Below, in pieces: positions 1 to 10,379 of a DNA stretch of 64,000 nucleotides. The notes below the pieces were generated by a model, which worked only from the letters and a program-made list of their open reading frames with translations, had not been told where the DNA came from and searched no databases. This stretch comes from Toxotes chatareus (taxonomy: Eukaryota > Chordata > Actinopteri > Toxotidae). Every line of letters begins with the position of its first letter. Position 1 is the stretch's first letter. The position numbers were made by a program, and so were the translations under genes. Where the stretch lies: NCBI GenBank assembly GCA_016801885.1, contig JAFBJY010001392.1, positions 62,001-126,000 of the forward strand. Direction: 5' to 3'.

Positions 1-355
1 TGAATGAGGGACCACTGTCTCTACACATCTTGTGAGGCTGTCAGCTGTAATCCAGCTCTACTTCCTGTAGACATGAACACAACAACAACAGTCGTCTTCA
101 CATCACCTCAAACACACAATCAGGCTTGTGGCTGATCTGATTGAAAGCCTGACTGCTGTCTCTCTGTTTTCTGTCCAATCCTGAGGCCTGTCTCGTTCTC
201 CTCTCCCACAGCTTCAATAGGGGAAAAGCAGCCACTGAGAAGGTTGGAGGTTTGTTAGAGACACTGGATCTTTGCTTTAATAATGAACTGTATTTAGGAC
301 AATACTGATGAAAGCAGCATGGACTGACTCTAACCCTCTACTGACCTCAGAGTCT

Positions 356-520
356 GCAGTCCACAGTCTGGACTCTCCACAAGATCAGACAGATCCTTCC
401 TCCTGACTCCTGCAATTTGTTCATCCACAGCTCAATTCTCTCAGATGGGAGGGGTTGGACTTCAGAGCTGAGGCCAGAGAAGCACAGCTGATCTCTGACA
501 ACCTGCAGGAACTCATTCAG
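356..520 (-). pseudogene. Decayed NLR leucine-rich-repeat exon (copy a)
   Basis: Minus-strand stretch related to the five other LRR exons in this window and the most diverged of the six. The donor side still reads CTGAG|GTCAG, but the acceptor CAG of good copies reads CTG here, and indels break the frame, so it cannot splice or translate normally. It is the most distal LRR copy downstream of the NACHT exon at 37.6-39.4 kb on the same strand. Inference: an old tandem LRR exon duplicate that has died. Confidence 0.6.
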
Positions 521-956
521 AATAAAGAATAAATCATGTGGATAAAAAAATCATTTCTAATCAATCAGATATGTCCCTAACTAATGAGCGAACACTAACT
601 TACATGAGTAGAGGGACTTTGTCCTTCTCTTAGTTAATGGATCATCATAATGTCAGCCTTCTACACACACATCATCCAACAACATTCATACAACTATTAT
701 TGACATATCACGAGTGTGTGAGTTCTGAAGGTTTCATTAAAGTCAACAGACATTATTCATGACAACTGACTGAAATGAAGTAGAAAGTGAAGGAATAATT
801 CTTAGTCTGAGAGAAAGAAAAAGTAACAATATGGAACAACTATTTCAAATCTCATTCATTCATTCAAGATGAACAGATTCAAGTTCTGGATGAAGATAAA
901 CCAGGTTCAGTTGTGGATTAAAGATATAAGATCTACAACAGTAACAGTGAACTGTC

Positions 957-1133
957 CTCAGAGTCTCCAGTCTACAGTGTGGACTCTCCAGAAAACCACA
1001 CAGCAGCTTCACTCCCTGAATCCTGCAGCTTGTTGTTGCTCAGGTCCAGAGTGTCTCAAATGGGAGGGGTTGGACTTCAGAGCTGAGGCCAGAGAAAGCA
1101 CAGCTGATCTCTGACAAACTGCAGGAACCCAAT
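957..1133 (-). pseudogene. NLR LRR exon copy b, damaged
   Basis: Minus-strand copy of the 174-bp LRR exon, here 177 bp. The acceptor ...TTATTCAG is intact, but the donor GT has become GA (plus-strand GAACTGTCC where the other copies have GAACTGACC). Three separate one-base insertions are seen: CACTCCCTG for CACTCCTG, an extra base in GTCCAGAGTGTC, and AGAGAAAGC for AGAGAAGC. They add up to +3 but scramble the reading frame between them. The LRR residues of the family are therefore lost in the middle. Seen directly by comparison with copies c, e and f. Confidence 0.7.
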
Positions 1134-2265
1134 CTGAATAAAGAATAAATCATGTGGATAAAAATCATTTCTAATCCAATCAGATATGTCCTAATCAATG
1201 AGCTTTCACTAACATGGGTAGAGGACTTTGTCCTTCTTATTGTGGATCATCATAATGTCAGCCTTCTACACACATCATCCAAATGTCACCACAACATTCA
1301 AGGACAACTATTCATGTCAACACAGATTCATAACATGCTGCTGAGCTCAGTCAAGTCTGGAATTAGGAAGATAAAGATCAAATGTTGGACATGTTGGACT
1401 AAAAGCGGCTTTGATTCCACACTGAAATGGATAAAACTTCAAATGTTCAGTCTGATCCAGGAAAAATGTCTTGCTTGGTCCTGGTCTCTATCACTGCAGA
1501 TCAGCTCAGTTAATCCACAACTAACACACACTAAATTACAGATAGATTTAATGGAAAACTTTGGAGAAATGTTCAGAAGCAAAGTCACATACACACAATT
1601 TAACACTACTACTACTACAACTACTAATAATAGTAATAATAATATTAATACATTTTAATTGTTGGTGTCTTCAAACACTTAGCCATACTTTACAATACAA
1701 CAAGATAAGTTAGTGGACTGAAACGCATGTCAAACCAACAGTGTGCTCCTTTAAGTCTTTGCTCCTTAACACATTTAACAAGTCAATTCAACTCAATGAG
1801 AAAAAGAATACAATTTACATTTGTGTTAAAGGTCAAAACCAGGGTCATGTTTAGCCATGCGGGGCCCTTAGCAATTTTTAATATTGAAAAAAAAAAAAAA
1901 TTCGCGCTACTACTATCTTTCATCATTATTATTACTATTATTGTTATCATGCACAATCGTGGGGAGACATTCTCATTGACTTATATACAGACTTATATTT
2001 CAAGATGTACATTTCACTCTGTAAACAAATGTATCAGATACACACATTTCTATTCTATCAAGCTCTCCTCTGTTAAGAGCTATGGCTGTTATGAATTAGA
2101 CTCCCCAGTAAATGGCGATAGTATGCTACACTACTCACAATAAGTTAAGATATTGTTATTTACATGAGTGCATTTCTTATTTGGTCTAATTTTAATGAAA
2201 TAAGTAAAACTTCCCTTTGATATTGCTAATAATGAATGAGAAGAAACATCATTTTCTTTAGTTTA
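1134..2265. other. Intronic sequence with duplicated LRR-flank segment
   Basis: The first 350 bases repeat the flank found after the LRR exons at 13.3, 30.7 and 34.2 kb (shared landmarks: a TCAGATATGTCCTAAT block and a CATGCTGCTGAGCTCAGTCA block). A triplet-rich ACT/AAT tract lies at about 1603-1650 and an A13 run near 1888. I see no gene. The plus-strand open frames here have no family resemblance and overlap repeats. Confidence 0.6.
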
Positions 2266-2268
2266 ATA

Positions 2269-3388
2269 TTACCCCAAAATTTTGACTAATAACAAGGACA
2301 GCCCCAAATAACAAAAAGCGGACAATGTCAGTAGCGGGTGTTTCCACCATTTTCCGCAATGACAGCTTGACAGCCGCACGTCCACATGCTCCTCACTAGC
2401 CCCATGATGTTGTTCTGAGGCAATGCTGTTCCACTCTTCCACAAGTGCTACCACTTGGTTCTGCCAGGTCACATGGGGTGGGGGTATTTATCATCAGTCT
2501 CTTCAGCTGGTCCTAGATGTGCTCCTATGAGGGTTCAGGTCAGAGGACATTGCTGGTCATACCTTATGAGGCACTCACTGACTTCCTGAAGTCGAGCTGT
2601 GACAATTCTGGCACGATGTGGTGGAGCATTATCATGCATGAACAGAAAGTTGGGGGTGTGCTAGCAGAATTGGGGGATGATGATGGGTTCTATGATGTCT
2701 CTGAGGTAAGAACGTGCAGTGACTGAGCCATCTACAATAACAAAATCTGTTTTGCGCTGACTGGTGATGCCTGCCCAAACATTTGCTGCCTCCTCCGCAA
2801 AGAAAGCAAGACCCTGGGGACCATGTGACTCGGCTTGTCAGCTCACCCTCTCGCCTTCTCCAACAGCGGCCAGCGACCATTATTTCTATTACCCCATTGA
2901 CCCGACACTCATCAGTGAACAGGACGATAGAACACACTGCTGCATTATGCAGGTCACATGGTCTTAATAATCCACTACCAAATGTTCCGCGGCGGTTAAT
3001 ACTTGGTTTCAGTGGAGTCACCTACTAGCGATCATTTGGCATTCAAAGCCTGATCGGTGGAGTTGTTCTTGAATGGTTTGTCCTGGAAAATTTCGTACCC
3101 CTGCATCCTACGTAAAACGGGCCTGCGGCTGGCCATGGCGGTTGCATAACGATGTCTGAGTGCATAAGTCCTTGATGCTGGTCATCTTTGCCGTCTGTCA
3201 CTCGTGGGGCTCCACTCCTGGGTCTGTCATCCACGAACTCTGTAGTTCTGTGTCTTGATGCAAGTCTGCTGATGACACTGTGAGACACACCAAGTTCACA
3301 AGCAACATCTGACTGCCTGCCACTGAACGGAAGGCGCCGCTATGGCCAGGTGGCGCTGCTCGTCTGTTAAATGACGTTGTGTGTTCAT
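2269..3388 (-). pseudogene. Tc1/mariner-family transposase remnant
   Basis: Read on the minus strand from the ATG at 3388, broken frames give a Tc1/mariner-type transposase. An N-terminal helix-turn-helix region comes first (ACELGVSHSVISRLASRH, about residues 35-52), then a DDRPRSGAPR linker. A C-terminal block follows with an IEH-type DQLKRL segment and a tail rich in STCGR and CGKWW-like residues. Full family length is about 340-370 aa and the span of 1,120 bp fits, but at least four frame changes and stops are needed. The DDE/D catalytic triad cannot be read with confidence. Terminal inverted repeats were not clearly identified. It sits inside the last NLR intron and is unrelated to the host gene. 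Confidence 0.7.
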
Positions 3389-4330
3389 GGCTGTTTGAAT
3401 GATGAACTTGGAATGACTTACTGACAATACCAGCTTTTTATACCCACTGAATGTTTAAATTGATGCCACATTGAAAAGGGTTGTCTTTTAGTATTTTTTG
3501 GTATTGGCCCCAATATGTAAGGCACACTGTACACAGTGAGACCATTACGTGGAATTACGTGAAACACAGAATGAGGTGTGTCTATCACCCCAATACAATT
3601 GCCTCCCTATCCCAAAAATCTCTGAAGTGAAACAAACACTGTATGAATGACATCCACTGAGTCTCTCACAATATCCCTAACTTATTGTGGTTGTGTATAT
3701 CACTCCATAAAAAAACTTATTAATATAAGTTTTGGCTGTATGTCCACCAGCTGGTATATGACCACCAGCCTAGTATGACCATCAGCTGGTAAGTTTACCA
3801 CTCCTCTTGGCTGTTTAACAAAAGTAAATGCACAAAGCAAGGCCTGGACAATTGGGGTCAACATTGGTAAATGATGATGCCACAAAACCAATTTATCTCC
3901 AGTACATGTCGGTGTGGTTTATATTTTACTAATATTTTAACATATCACCCACCTTCGCGAAGAAAGAGCTTTCTCCTGTTTTATTTTTTTCTTCCTTAGA
4001 TGTTCAACTCGCATTGTCTTTTTGATGCTATCTCTGCAGCCTCTGACTGCTAATAGGCCCTCGATGTTGATTGTTGCAAATCATCATGACGGCGCGGGGT
4101 ATGCGCCGTGTCATATTACAGCTGTCATTACTAGTGATGTCAAGTCCTCCTCCATTCTGCTCATCCCTCATGGTGGCTGTGGCCTGGTGGTGGAGCATTT
4201 GCTTATGACTGGTGACTTCTTTTGATCTACTTAAATAGATGCTTCATTGGCCACTGGCTACTACTCCCTGCATATACACTGTTGTTCTGTTTTATTCTCT
4301 CTGCTGTTTTGTTCGTTCTGTTCTCTGTTC
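3389..4330. other. Intronic stretch, no gene seen
   Basis: About 120 bases before 3510 (TTTTTATACCCACTG and neighbours) look like the untranslated end of the Tc1/mariner element. The remainder contains a small CCAGCTGGT repeat cluster near 3748-3792 and AT-rich DNA. No coding family is recognisable on either strand. Confidence 0.5.
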
Positions 4331-4379
4331 TGCTGGTTTATTGTATTTATTTTTATTTTATTTATTTAACATTTATTTA

Positions 4380-5275
4380 ACCAGGTTGAGAATCAGTTCT
4401 CAGCTTTCAACAATGACCTGGCTAAGAGGCAGCAGCAAGAGGCATGTTATAATGTGTTCAACCTATAATCTTTGAACAATCTATAATAAAAATAAAAATA
4501 TGAGAGATCCATTCTCACAAATGTATAAATACAAATAAATATAGTTACATACAACAAGGGGAGATTACAGCAAATTAGGAAGTTGGTGCAATTGATTATA
4601 TATTATAGATCAGAATGAGTTATTGAAAGTAGATAACAGGATGAAGAATTACGGAGTTTGTTGTTTTTGTAACTCATTCCAGTCACTAGAGGGCAGCAAA
4701 AATGGAATGAGGAACGCCCGAAGGAAGTGTAGACTTTGGAGTGATCAGGGTGATGAAGTTGCTCGAAGTGTAGGGTATTGGAGAGATGTTGATTAGTGAT
4801 TGAAGATAAGGTGGGGCTTTGCCGATGATGGTTTTGTAGATAAACCGATACCAATGCAACAATCTACGGGAATGGAGTGATGGCCAGTAAATGATAGAAT
4901 ACAGATTACAATGATGAGCAAGCAAAAGGGCACTGGTGACAAAGTGGATAACAGAATGATAGAGAGACGTCCAGTTTATTGGAGAAGAGTTTTGGAGGCA
5001 GATCTTCTAGATTATATCACCGTAATCTAAAAATAGGAAGGATTGTCATTTTGACTAGGGGGTGTGCTTTGTTGAGTGAGTGAAGGATGATTTATCTACT
5101 GCAAAGGAAGCCGATTCTTGATTTGACATTAGAAAGCAGTGTGGTGATGTGAATATCTAAGGAAAGTGAACTGTCAAGCCAGATACCTAAATACTTGCAG
5201 AAAGAAATGACCAATTGTAATTCTGTACTGTCCAGGAGGAGATATTAGGGTGACAGGGGTCTGGGGGTAAATGAC
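4380..5275 (-). mobile_element. LINE reverse transcriptase C-terminal part and 3' end (antisense)
   Basis: Minus-strand frames contain the conserved tail that follows the polymerase core in fish APE-type LINEs. A KYLGIWLDSSLSL block (about 5186-5224) is followed by a basic helical segment and then WPSLHSRRLLHWYRFIYK (about 4835-4890) and APPYLQSLI. The frame shifts several times and contains stops, so it is dead. With the block at 7.0-9.1 kb, which carries the upstream part of the same kind of ORF, it probably represents one element split by later insertions (5.28-6.99 kb). I would place it in the L1/Tx1-like group, but the clade is uncertain. Confidence 0.65.
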
Positions 5276-6034
5276 GGTTTAACCCTTAACATCTTCGCCA
5301 AATTTGCCTTGAAAACGCCTGTCAAAAAACATACCCAAATTAAATTCAAAGCTGTTCTTGAGCCCTTAGGGAGCAGAGCTTAGGAGCACATTCAAAAGTT
5401 TGGTCTCTTTGTAAAGGTAACACTCTAAAGTTTTTATTTCAGCAGTCTGATGTACTGTAATTGTAACTGGTATGGAGTAAGAGAATATTAAACACAGAAA
5501 AAAAATGTTTTCCTTGCCTGGATTTTTTTTTTGTAAAAATGCTTTCTAATAACCTGGGCTTGTAGGTATGGATTAGATGAAACATATTTCTGTAGACTGA
5601 AGTCCTACCCATTCCATGTTAAAATTTCATAGTAATTGTACAAAAAATGACTGTTTTGCACAGGTTTTTCAGTGGGTATGTCCAGGCGATCTCTTGGCAA
5701 CAGGTGCCAAGTGTATAACTCCTGAATGCTTCAACATACAGACATCAATGACAGCTCTAATGAAAGGTGACACTTAGAGGAATCATATTCCATATTAATT
5801 CCTCTAATATATTAATATTAATATTCACATTTATATTCATATTCACAATTACTAGTACAGAAATAAAGTTATGGAAGAAAAAACACATGCTCATTATTCT
5901 ATTGAAACTAAACATGTTAATTAAAAGAAATGAGTCAGAAAAAGTGCTAGATGGTCAGAAATCACCTTTATGTGAATGAAACACACACTATTCACAGCAA
6001 ACTGTTTACATATTTGCAATTTCACCTTCCTTGT
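5276..6034. other. AT-rich spacer, no gene seen
   Basis: No coding family, RNA gene or terminal repeats recognised. It includes short ATTAATATT-type repeats near 5790-5850. It separates the two LINE blocks and is likely insertion-derived DNA of unknown type. Confidence 0.4.
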
Positions 6035-6250
6035 TTGGCCGCCTGGTTAGCTCATTTGGTAGAACATGAGACTCAGTCTCTCAGGATCGTGGGTTTGAGC
6101 CCCACTCTGGACAGCACCACTTCCACCTCCCCAGGTGGTGAGCCCACAGTAGAATTTCGGTGTGGACTGGGCGGCCGCAACCTGGGGCTGGACTCAGATA
6201 AGTGGCAGATGATGACATCATCACATTATTCTCAGCACACCATGCAGTAA
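6035..6250 (+). mobile_element. tRNA-derived SINE
   Basis: The head is tRNA-like. An A-box-like TGGTTAGCTCATTTGGTAG lies at 6044-6062 and a T-arm/B box GTGGGTTTGAGCCCCAC at about 6089-6105 with a perfect 5-bp stem. After the head comes a body with GCAACCTGGGGCTGGACTCAG near 6178-6198. The same head and body occur in inverse orientation at 45.3-45.4 kb, so this is a dispersed SINE and not a functional tRNA gene. The tail is near 6250. Confidence 0.75.
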
Positions 6251-6619
6251 AGTAAGAGACTTGACTCATTTAATCAACTGATCTCAGTCTTCAGACAGTT
6301 GATTGGTCAAACTGTGTACTCAATTGCTGGGGATAAAAATCTACAGCCACATAGCCCTTTGTGGAACAGTCTGGACACCTCTGAGGTAGACGCTCTCCTG
6401 TTTTTTAGTGTGTTGGTGGCTCTTTGAATGACAAGAGCTTGTTTTTGGGTTTTTTTCCTGTTCACGTGATTGGTCAACTACCTGACGTGAGTCGTGCCCG
6501 CACTGAGCGGGGGGGTGGTAGCGGGGGTTACAGACACAGGGGAGAAAGAGAGAGAGAACAGCCCCTAAAGAGACAACACGCAGAGAAGGTGACAAAATGA
6601 GTGACCGCAGGAAAATTAA

Positions 6620-6745
6620 TTCATTTTACACGTGATTTTAATTTTGTGAATAAATTAATTTAAGCAACAAAAAAATCTGCGGAGCCCCTGGGGAGCTGAA
6701 AGAACCGGCACTTTTTAGTGAGCCGAGCCATAAGAAAATCACTAC
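6620..6745. repeat. hAT-type nonautonomous element fragment
   Basis: Shares its order of motifs (AATAAATTAATTTAAGCAACAA, then GGGAGCTGAAAGA, then GAGCCGAGCCATAAG) with the more complete repeat at 45.96-46.34 kb. Only the internal part is preserved here, and no target duplication is visible. Confidence 0.5.
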
Positions 6746-6989
6746 TGTTTTTACGCGACACGTCATACGACTAGCTGACATCCAGTATATTTGTTTACGC
6801 ACGGTCTTGTAGTCCCTCCTCCTTCCACAAACCCAACATGTGACACGTCCCCGTGACTGGAATTTCATTGGCTACACGGTCATTAGATCAGATTCAGCAT
6901 AAGATATGATAGGTGGAAACGACAAGCGTAAGAGTAGGGGGTGTACTTTAACGTGATAGAGTCGCTCATTGGCTATTTCTGGCTGTGGG

Positions 6990-8813
6990 GGGGCCATAGA
7001 TCTTCCTGGATGGTCAAATGAGGTGTTAATCAAAAGCAGAGGGCAGGGACTACAAACCAAGCTCCATGGGATCAACTTTCAAAAGAAAACGTTTTTGGTA
7101 ACCCCCAGCTCGCACCAATTGCATACGACCAAAGATGTAACTTCTGAACCATGCCAGGCATTCCTCCGAAAAGACCTATGACTTTGAGCTTGTCAAGTAG
7201 AATGTTATGATTTACTGAGTCAACGGCTTTTAGCCAGATCAACAAACACAGCCATACAGTATTCTTTTTTTATCGATGGCACATATGATGTCATTTAACA
7301 CCTTAAGTGTTGCAGAGATGCACCCATGGCCAGATCTGAAGCCGGACTGCATAGGGGTAAGAATACTGTGGGATTCCAGGTGGTGGAGTAAGTTGCTTGT
7401 TGACTAATTTCTCAAGGATTTTGGAGAAGCAAGGCAAGATGGCAATAGGCCTCTAGCAGTTGAGGTCTAGATAGTCACCTCCCTTAAAGAGAGGGGTGAC
7501 AGCTGCAGATTTCCAGTCTTGGGGGAGTTCACAGGTTTGCAAGGAAAGGTTAAACAGATGAGTGACAGGTTCTGCAATAGTGTGTGCTGCTAGCTTCAGG
7601 AGGAAGGGGTCTAGAGTATCCAGTCCAGCTGATTTGTGAGGATCCAGCTTGAGTAGCTGGAGGGGGGGGGGGTGTCACGGTTTGGTGTCATGTCATTAAG
7701 GCTGACAGCAGAAGTGGGCATGGTAGCAGCAAAGGCATGACCAGACTCAATGAAGTGTTTGTTGAAATGATCCACCATGACGGTTTTATCTGAAACTAGA
7801 CAGCTAATCCAGGGACGGAACCGATTTTTGATTCTGACTTTTTTAAGGGAGCATGTCTGTCCAGGATAGAAATGAATAAGCTCTTGAAGTGTGACCAAGC
7901 AACCCCAGCAGTAGGGATGAAGCTGATTCTATGCCATTTTTCTGTTGCCAGGTCATGTAAGAAGGTCTGCTCGCTAAAGATTTTTAGCAGTTTATCGATA
8001 ACTGGGGGGCATTTGATCTTTGTACCATTGCGGATCTATAAGCAATACTGCAGTGGTCACTAAGGCTCTGGCAAAAAACAGCAGATAAGTACTTAGTTGG
8101 TCTGTTGGTGAGAATGACATCAATCAATGTTCCATTTTCTATAGACTTATTATTAAATCTGGTAGGAGCCTGAACAATCTGGGAAAGATTTAAAGCCTCC
8201 AGTTGGAGTTGCACAGAGATGGGCGGGTTGAGCATATCCCAGTTCAAGTCCCCTAATAACAAAAAAACTCAGAGAAAGTGTACAGGGCAATGAGTTGACT
8301 AAGAGCAGATAAGGCACAGACAGGGGCCGATGGTGGCCTATAACAGCCAGCAACAGTGAGAGAATAGTTCTTTGAGATGTTAATTCTCAGTAGCAGCAGT
8401 TCAAACTATTTAGGTACAGATTTGGATAGATGACAGAACATTGCAAGCTATCCTTACAGAAAATAGCAACCCCTCCACCCTTGGTGGGTCTATCCTGTCG
8501 AAAAAAATAATATATCCAGGGAGGGATATATATAGCGGAATTAGGCACAGATTTCTTAAGCCAGGACTCTGAGATGACTAAAACGTCAGGGTAGCAGAAA
8601 GAGTATACACTTTCAGCTCATCAAGCTTGGGGAGGAGGCTTCACCATTAGGCTGTAACAGTCCAAGACTTTTATGGCTGCAGAAGCTATCAAAAGTAAAC
8701 GCCTTATTGTCAGGAGATAGAGGAGTGGCAGCAGAAGGAAGAGAGTTATAAATAGAAGAGCTATAGGTTGGACCTGAGTTGGGTTGGATGTTCCCAGAGA
8801 TGAGCAGCAGCAA
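6990..8813 (-). mobile_element. LINE endonuclease and reverse transcriptase remnant (antisense)
   Basis: Minus-strand order is as expected for an APE-type LINE ORF2. A leader LLLISGNIQPNSGP is near 8768-8810. Next comes an endonuclease part with LLGDLNWDML (about 8230-8260) and a DVILTNRPTKYLSAVF...SDHCSI block (about 8020-8110). After that come the linker and first RT blocks with SAGLDTLDPFLLKLAAHTI and DWKSAAVTPLFKGG (about 7470-7650). Stops and frame changes are frequent. The missing downstream RT tail is probably the block at 4.38-5.28 kb. It lies antisense to plus and parallel to the NLR gene. Confidence 0.7.
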
Positions 8814-10379
8814 GATAATTATACACCTTTGTTTAAAAGATTTAAGGATGTAGCATAGTATTTGAGCCAGGTGTAGAGATAGAAGAGCAATGTAAGGGTG
8901 TAATAATGTTGTCCTGTAGGGTCATGACACATCAAATGGACCAGATCCAGAAAATCAGGGAGGGGGAAAAGTGTTGGTGGTGTTTTGTATCTGGACATAC
9001 AGCCAGCTGCATATGTTCCTCCACCTGATGCAGCCAGAGTCAGAAAGAGCTGTGCCGAAAGCTTGGATCTCATGCAGAAAACTACCAGTGTTGCACAATG
9101 CTAGCAGACGCAGTGCAGTGAGGAGCAGTGACGTTGGAACGATCGACATCCTTGCGAGAGACCAGTCGGTGCCAAGATGGAATCCAGCCCAGGCTTTTTG
9201 TCCTTCTGATCGGGACTATCCACAGAAGCTAGTCCGGTGGAGATGTAATCCAGTCCAGGTGTTCCGTCCTGAGTTAAGTGAGATGGTGACGTTGCGTAGC
9301 GTCCCTCATAACCAGGAAGTCGATGCCGACGAGCGGCGCTGTGATTAATAAGTGATGTCCTTGGAGTGTGCTGTTTTTATGCACACTGCCGTTCTTTTGC
9401 ACAGTCCTGCTCTGTGCTGGTTATTGAGTCCTGAGCTGGTCTACTCCACAGAGGCCTCCACAATATTTTTGTTATTTCTTTGTTTCTTTTCATTATTTCC
9501 TTGAGTTATTTAGGTTTTAGTTATCTGTTTTGATTGTATTCATTACTGTTAACTGTTAGCAATGTTTGTTGCACTTTGTTTCTTTTGTTATTTGAAGTTA
9601 TTTTCAATTGGTTTCTTACGATCATTCTGTCAGTACTAGGGATGTGTAGCACTTGGCCTGTTTTAATTTTTCTTTTTTTTCTTAAACAGGTGCTGAAGGC
9701 CTGAAGCGGCAGTCGATCCCTGGTGGTGGAGTTTTCTTCACGATTCCTCTTTTTTGTTGGTGTGCGGTGTCATGGGTGGTTAGTTTTATTGACTCTTCCC
9801 TTTTGATTTTCCTGCCGCTGTGGTAAGCCCTTGCCCTGTCTGCATCCCTAGGCCCAAGTGCTAGTTTTATGGTAGCTAATCCCTTGGTGCCTGATATGTA
9901 ATCACTGTGTGATTGGAGCATGGCTGCTGAGTGAACCCTGGCCTATTTTAAATAATTTTATCTTCTGTGGACTCTGCAATTGTTGTCTGTTTGTGGAGTA
10001 TTTGATAATCTACTCTCTTACTATAGTATATGACAACAGTAGTTGGAACTGACATCTGTTTGTGGAGTATTCGATAATCATTCGACATCTGTGTGTGCTC
10101 AGGCTAAGGTTAGCCTACCTTCTGCCTCTGACGCTGTTACTGCCCTATCTTTTGTCAACTATCCATCAATAGCACTGCTCCATTACTCTGCTGTAGAGCT
10201 TTTTAAGCTTCCATCTGCATGAGCCACCACCACCAGCTCTTCTCCTTCACCCGGACATCTTATATGTGCTTCGTCGGAAATATATCCACCGTGGCTCCCG
10301 TCAGAACTTTCAGTATGACAAATCCAACTCCATCAAGTCATTCTGGTCCACCGTTCAACGTCCACCGAGGAACACCAGT
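8814..10379. other. Probable LINE 5' flank and intronic DNA, no gene
   Basis: No protein family is recognisable. GC content rises around 9010-9350 and the region may be the 5' untranslated part of the antisense LINE, while 10.1-10.38 kb may be the 5' region of the plus-strand LINE that follows. Both are inferences from position only. Confidence 0.4.

Noticed and set aside
1727..2143. 138-aa plus-strand ORF
   Set aside because: Crosses a poly-A run and low-complexity sequence, with no family resemblance or splice context.
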